The position numbers and the translations under genes were made by a program. The notes beneath the pieces were generated by a model. That model searched no databases. It saw nothing but the letters and a program-made list of their open reading frames with translations, and was not told the origin of the DNA. This document shows, piece by piece, positions 19,545 through 23,000 of a stretch of 23,000 nucleotides of DNA (the stretch's first letter is position 1; each line of letters starts with the position of its first letter). Source of the DNA: Cryptomeria japonica (taxonomy: Eukaryota; Streptophyta; Pinopsida; Cupressales; Cupressaceae); NCBI RefSeq assembly GCF_030272615.1, contig NC_081412.1:477533657-477556656 (forward strand). Reading direction: 5' to 3'.

Positions 19545-19689
19545 TTGTGACTCTTAGTCTTCCACAGTTGGCTTCTAGGTGGTTTTTAATAAGTGGATTC
19601 TAATTTGTGACTCTTGGTCTTCCATAGGTTGATTCTAGTGTGGTTGCTCGAAATGAGCTAATGGTGGTTTTTAATAAGTGGATTCTAAT
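19545..19689 (+). repeat. Internal tandem duplication in the SINE body
   Basis: Copy 1 (19545-19604) and copy 2 (19605-19689) both start TTGTGACTCTT.GTCTTCCA and end GGTGGTTTTTAATAAGTGG plus ATTCTAAT. Copy 2 has about 25 extra bases in the middle (around GTTGCTCGAAATGAGC). Either copy 1 lost them or copy 2 gained them. Confidence 0.85.
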
Positions 19690-19726
19690 CAGCAAAATAT
19701 TTGTAAATGATCTGGAATATTATTAA

Positions 19727-19742
19727 AAAAGTTAGAGATGAA
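19727..19742. repeat. SINE target-site duplication, right copy
   Basis: Identical over 16 bases to 19432-19447. The match stops exactly at both edges (T/A on the left, T/C on the right). Confidence 0.9.
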
Positions 19743-20173
19743 CATATCAAATTAGAGGGGTAGTATTTCAAATATCTCTTAACCCTCGAGTTTTTCAATT
19801 GTATTTGAGGTGAGATGGAGGAGGATGTGATTTAAAACAACTCATAGCCATTCACATCACCTAAATATCTCTATCAAGTTTCTCCCAAAAAATATATAGA
19901 AAGATATATAGTAGGAATCAATACACCACACATCCATTAAAACATTGTCCAAATTGACAATGACACATAATATCAAAAAATTTAAATAGTTAAGATTTTC
20001 ATTCACCAACTCTCTCATCATTCTAATTTTTTGAATGTAAAAGATAAGAATAATTTAATATACTACTATTGTGTAGAGAAAGTTAGCTAGCTACTTGTAA
20101 TTTTAAAAATCTTAAAATATTTGAATTTCTTGCTAAATGAATCCTCGCCATTTATTTTTATGATATATTTAGT
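19743..20173. other. AT-rich stretch, no gene seen
   Basis: I find no supported frame, RNA gene or element boundary here. Confidence 0.5.
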
Positions 20174-20216
20174 AAACAATAAAATATAGATCATATTACC
20201 TTCACTTATAACAAAA
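20174..20216. repeat. 43-bp direct repeat, copy 2
   Basis: Second copy of the 19322-19364 sequence with one mismatch, same orientation. Confidence 0.8.
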
Positions 20217-20489
20217 GTTTAAAGAATAAAATCATGGGTGAAATGTGAGTTTCAAATGAAAATTATATCATAAAGAGGAAAAAAACACTTAGAGCTTGCA
20301 TAAGATACATAATATTATAAAGGGATAAAACTACAATACTGACACCTATAACACTTGTTGACAACTACAATAGTTGACACTTGTAAAATGTCATATGTTT
20401 AAGATCATATTTTTAAATTTGTGTGAATTTTTTATTTTGAATTATTTAAGAAATTAACTTATTATATATATATCCATCAAATGTGAAAA

Positions 20490-20590
20490 ATAACAAACCT
20501 TATAAAAATTGTTTGATTATTTACTAGATATTATTATCAATGAAAAATAGAAAAATATAATTACTACGAAATCCTATCAAAAGAAACAAT
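20490..20590. repeat. Diverged dispersed repeat, copy 1
   Basis: CCTTATAAAAATT, GATTATTTAC, AATAGAAAAATA and ATTACTACGAAATCCT line up in order with the sequence near 21673-21770. The two also share an upstream ACACTTGTTGA (about 20351 and 21589). Confidence 0.45.
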
Positions 20591-20891
20591 TAAAAATAGT
20601 CAATATTTGATTCAACAATCTTTTTTGCTATTTTAAGTTTTCCAAAAATTAAAATATTTCCAAATTTCTCTTGATAAATTAAGAAATTAAATTCAAACCT
20701 TTCCAAAAACACACTCAAACTATCTAATGAAATATTTTTAAATTAATTTCAAATATTATAAAAAGAGAGAAGACTACTAACATATCACCTTAATGACCTT
20801 TATCTTGATTACTCTTTAGATGATTAGTTTATAGTGCTTAAATATGGATTAAAGCCATGTGATAGATCCAAAAAACAAAACAAGGTTATGC

Positions 20892-21215
20892 TATATATTT
20901 GATTAAAAAAAATTTAAACATTTTTCATTAATTCATATAATTAATTTTTAAACTCACTACTCTACTCTATGAAAAATAAACGAATTTTTTAAAAATAAAA
21001 TAATAAATAAACATGATTAGAAATTAGGAAAAAAAGATAGAGAAAATAAATGTTATATATTTGATTTAAACAATGTTAAACAATTTTCTTTAATTAATAT
21101 AATTATTCTTTAAGCTCACTACTCTACTTTTAGAAAATAAATGAAAAATAAAAAATAATTATAAATAAACATGATTAGAATTTGAAAAAAAAGATAGAGA
21201 AAAGAAATAGATAGT
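20892..21215. repeat. Tandem duplication, 162 bp period, two copies
   Basis: Copy 1 is about 20892-21053 and copy 2 about 21054-21215. Shared landmarks in order are TATATTTGATT, CTCACTACTCTACT, AAATAAACATGATTAGAA and AAAGATAGAGAAAA. Identity is well below 100% with small indels, so the duplication is old. Confidence 0.8.
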
Positions 21216-21660
21216 TATAGACGAATTGTAAAAGAATTCAAGTAAATAAGTAAAAGAGAAGTGTCATTTTTGTAAGCCAGTGAGATAAGTATTTTGGTTG
21301 CATTGTTCCTATTTAAGACACGCAACCATCAATATTACATCAGTAATTGGGGAGTGACTATAAATGTGGCTATACAACAAAGTAAGATGGTCACTAATAG
21401 TTTAATTATAGAATTTATCTTCATCTCTCTCAATAAATTTGTCAATTTTTAGATTTCAACAAAAAATTTGATCCAAGTTAATTAAAGGAATTCCATTAAA
21501 AATTGGCTCTATACAACATTCACCATACATCTAAAGTTACTAATTGAGAGAGAATGTGTAGTTGCCAAAAAAAAGCATTTTGGTCTTAACACTTGTTGAA
21601 ACCTACAATCAACTAAGTATTTTGACCAAAAAAATCTAAAAACATAATATTTTTTTCTCT
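21216..21660. other. AT-rich stretch, no gene seen
   Basis: No frame, RNA gene or boundary is supported. ACACTTGTTGA near 21589 pairs with the diverged repeat upstream. Confidence 0.4.
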
Positions 21661-21672
21661 AAAAAGTTTAAA

Positions 21673-21770
21673 AGCATAAACTTTATAAAATTTATTTAAT
21701 TATTCACCATATAGAGTTCTTAATAGAAAAATAGCAAAACACAATTATTACAATACCTCATTAAAGGTAG
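21673..21770. repeat. Diverged dispersed repeat, copy 2
   Basis: ACTTTATAAAATT, AATTATTCAC, AATAGAAAAATA and ATTATTACAATACCT correspond in order to 20490-20590, same orientation. This suggests two old copies of one unnamed AT-rich element. Confidence 0.45.
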
Positions 21771-23000
21771 GGACTAACAATCCATTTTTACCATTGTGTG
21801 TTTTTTTTTTAATAAAACACACAAACTTTATAAAATCAACAAATTTCCATCTACATGAAACTCGAGGCAAATAAATAGTAGAAAACTCATACACTTCAAA
21901 ACTTCATGTATGGTTCTCTAAAATGAAGAATACTATGTGCAAAAGCAACCAAATAAATTACTTCAATAATAACGTATATAGAATCTACAATAATAACATA
22001 CTAAAAAAGAAAGAAAAAATGCTATACACAATATTCCACTTCAAAAAACCTTTCAAATAAAATTCAAGCATAGTAACCTTCTTCTATTACATTATAAATA
22101 AACTATTCACAATACAATAATAAAACTCTTAGTCAATTCTTATGCATGTGCAAATATTAACATGCACATCTAAAGTAGTTTAAAAAATTTGCATGATGCT
22201 TTATAATATTTGATTGTATTTAAATCCAATTACTATTCCATAATCTTAACTAACTATAAAACATGAAAAGTATACAACATACCACATTGGTTCTCTAAAT
22301 TGAAATACACCAAGGTGTAAAATCTTAGTGTAACTATGTAGTGGTCACCAAGGAATGATATTTGATGAAGTTATTTAGGAACTTGTTTATTATCTTAGGT
22401 ACAAACTTTTAAAAAATCAAGGTTGGAAACCGGGGGTGAAGGAAGAGATAAAACAAGAGTGTTGAAACTACAAAATCATCCAACCTCACTATAACACCAT
22501 TTTTTTAACATGAAACCACATTGAATAATATCATCATTATTATTATGTCAATTAAAATATATTAGTTTTTAAATCTGTATTTCTATTCATTTGAGCTTTG
22601 GATGCTAGATGTAATCTTTAGTTATGATTTGAACTAAAAATTAGGTCAAAACCTATTGGGCTATTAGAGTCATGGTGTTCAATGTTTGATGGAGTGTTTT
22701 CAAGGGGTTATGAAATGGAAGTCATCAAAAATTGGTGTGGTAAAAAGTAAAGAAGGATATTATGATGTTACAAGTATGGCTAAGTTGATCTAAAACATCC
22801 CAGGAAGTGTTAAAGACAAGAACCAAACGTATGAAATGAATGGAATTTCATCAATGACGAATTCATCACTTTCCATGTATGGTTAATTCACCATATTTGA
22901 TGATGAATGCCATTATTTTTTTTTTTAAATTCATTTTTGTATCAATGTTACATCTTTCTTTAAAAAGGATAATGATGACTTAAAGGTAAGGGAACATCCA
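21771..23000. other. AT-rich stretch, no gene seen
   Basis: The stretch holds homopolymer runs (T near 21802-21811 and 22917-22925) and scattered GT-rich patches near 22290-22480 and 22660-22870. No frame over 60 codons is convincing, and I see no LTR, terminal repeat or RNA gene. Confidence 0.5.

Larger units (their letters stand above)
19448..19726 (+). mobile_element. tRNA-derived SINE, 279 bp
   Basis: The head resembles a tRNA: an A-box-like TGTTCTATTGGTTA at 19462-19475 and a good B box AGTTCAAATCC at 19505-19515 (consensus GGTTCGAATCC), about 30 bases apart as in RNA polymerase III promoters. A tRNA-unrelated body and a short A-rich tail (ATTATTAAA) follow. Perfect 16-bp duplications flank it, so both ends are firm. 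SINEs are non-coding and moved by LINE enzymes. The body carries an internal duplication (19545-19604 and 19605-19689). Confidence 0.88.

Noticed and set aside
19421-19603. 60-codon frame over the SINE
   Set aside because: The sequence is a tRNA-derived SINE with RNA polymerase III boxes and target duplications; not coding.
1-23000. CRISPR arrays, bacterial operons, prophage or rRNA
   Set aside because: No regularly spaced repeats, ribosome-binding sites or rRNA motifs; all features point to plant nuclear repeats.

Overview
The window looks like repeat-dense intergenic DNA of a plant nuclear genome, and I see no intact host gene. The plant lineage follows from a Tat-type Ty3/gypsy pol with two RNase H domains, a plant-type LINE with a C-terminal RNase H, an LTR element primed by initiator-methionine tRNA and a tRNA-derived SINE. 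A gymnosperm (conifer) fits the old, nested, stop-riddled elements and low GC, but that is inference and partly recollection of similar conifer repeats.

Layout. 1-6690 is the 3' part of a Tat-lineage Ty3/gypsy retrotransposon on the + strand: a dead pol in one reading frame (1-2949), a long non-coding spacer with short tandem repeats (2950-5277), a polypurine tract and a 3' LTR with a TATA box. It abuts the 3' part of a LINE (6691-8060: zinc-finger and RNase H region). The LINE is split at 8060/16909 by a complete LTR element on the - strand, 8061-16908. That insertion is well defined: two LTRs of about 1.1 kb, a perfect 5-bp target-site duplication GTGGA, a tRNA-iMet primer-binding site and a polypurine tract. 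The LINE frame resumes beyond it and ends near 17037.

The 8.85-kb element is the most interesting object. It has LTRs and gag-like zinc knuckles but no recognisable protease, integrase, reverse transcriptase or RNase H. It carries instead (a) a gag-like frame of coiled coil plus four CCHC-type knuckles and no visible capsid part, and (b) a second frame of about 1,040 codons of unknown family. Between them lies a diverged LTR-like block in the same orientation. Both frames are broken, so this copy is dead, but it suggests a family of large non-autonomous elements carrying its own non-pol protein.

17363-19060 holds another decayed + strand frame of unknown family (basic and acidic low-complexity parts, then a helical part). 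19448-19726 is a tRNA-derived SINE with a perfect 16-bp target-site duplication and an internal duplication. From about 19750 to 23000 the sequence is AT-rich and non-coding, with a 162-bp tandem duplication, a 43-bp dispersed direct repeat and one pair of diverged repeats.

Order of events: the LINE came first. The Tat element (left) and the - strand LTR element (middle) later inserted into it. The SINE, 43-bp repeats and tandem duplications are separate local events.
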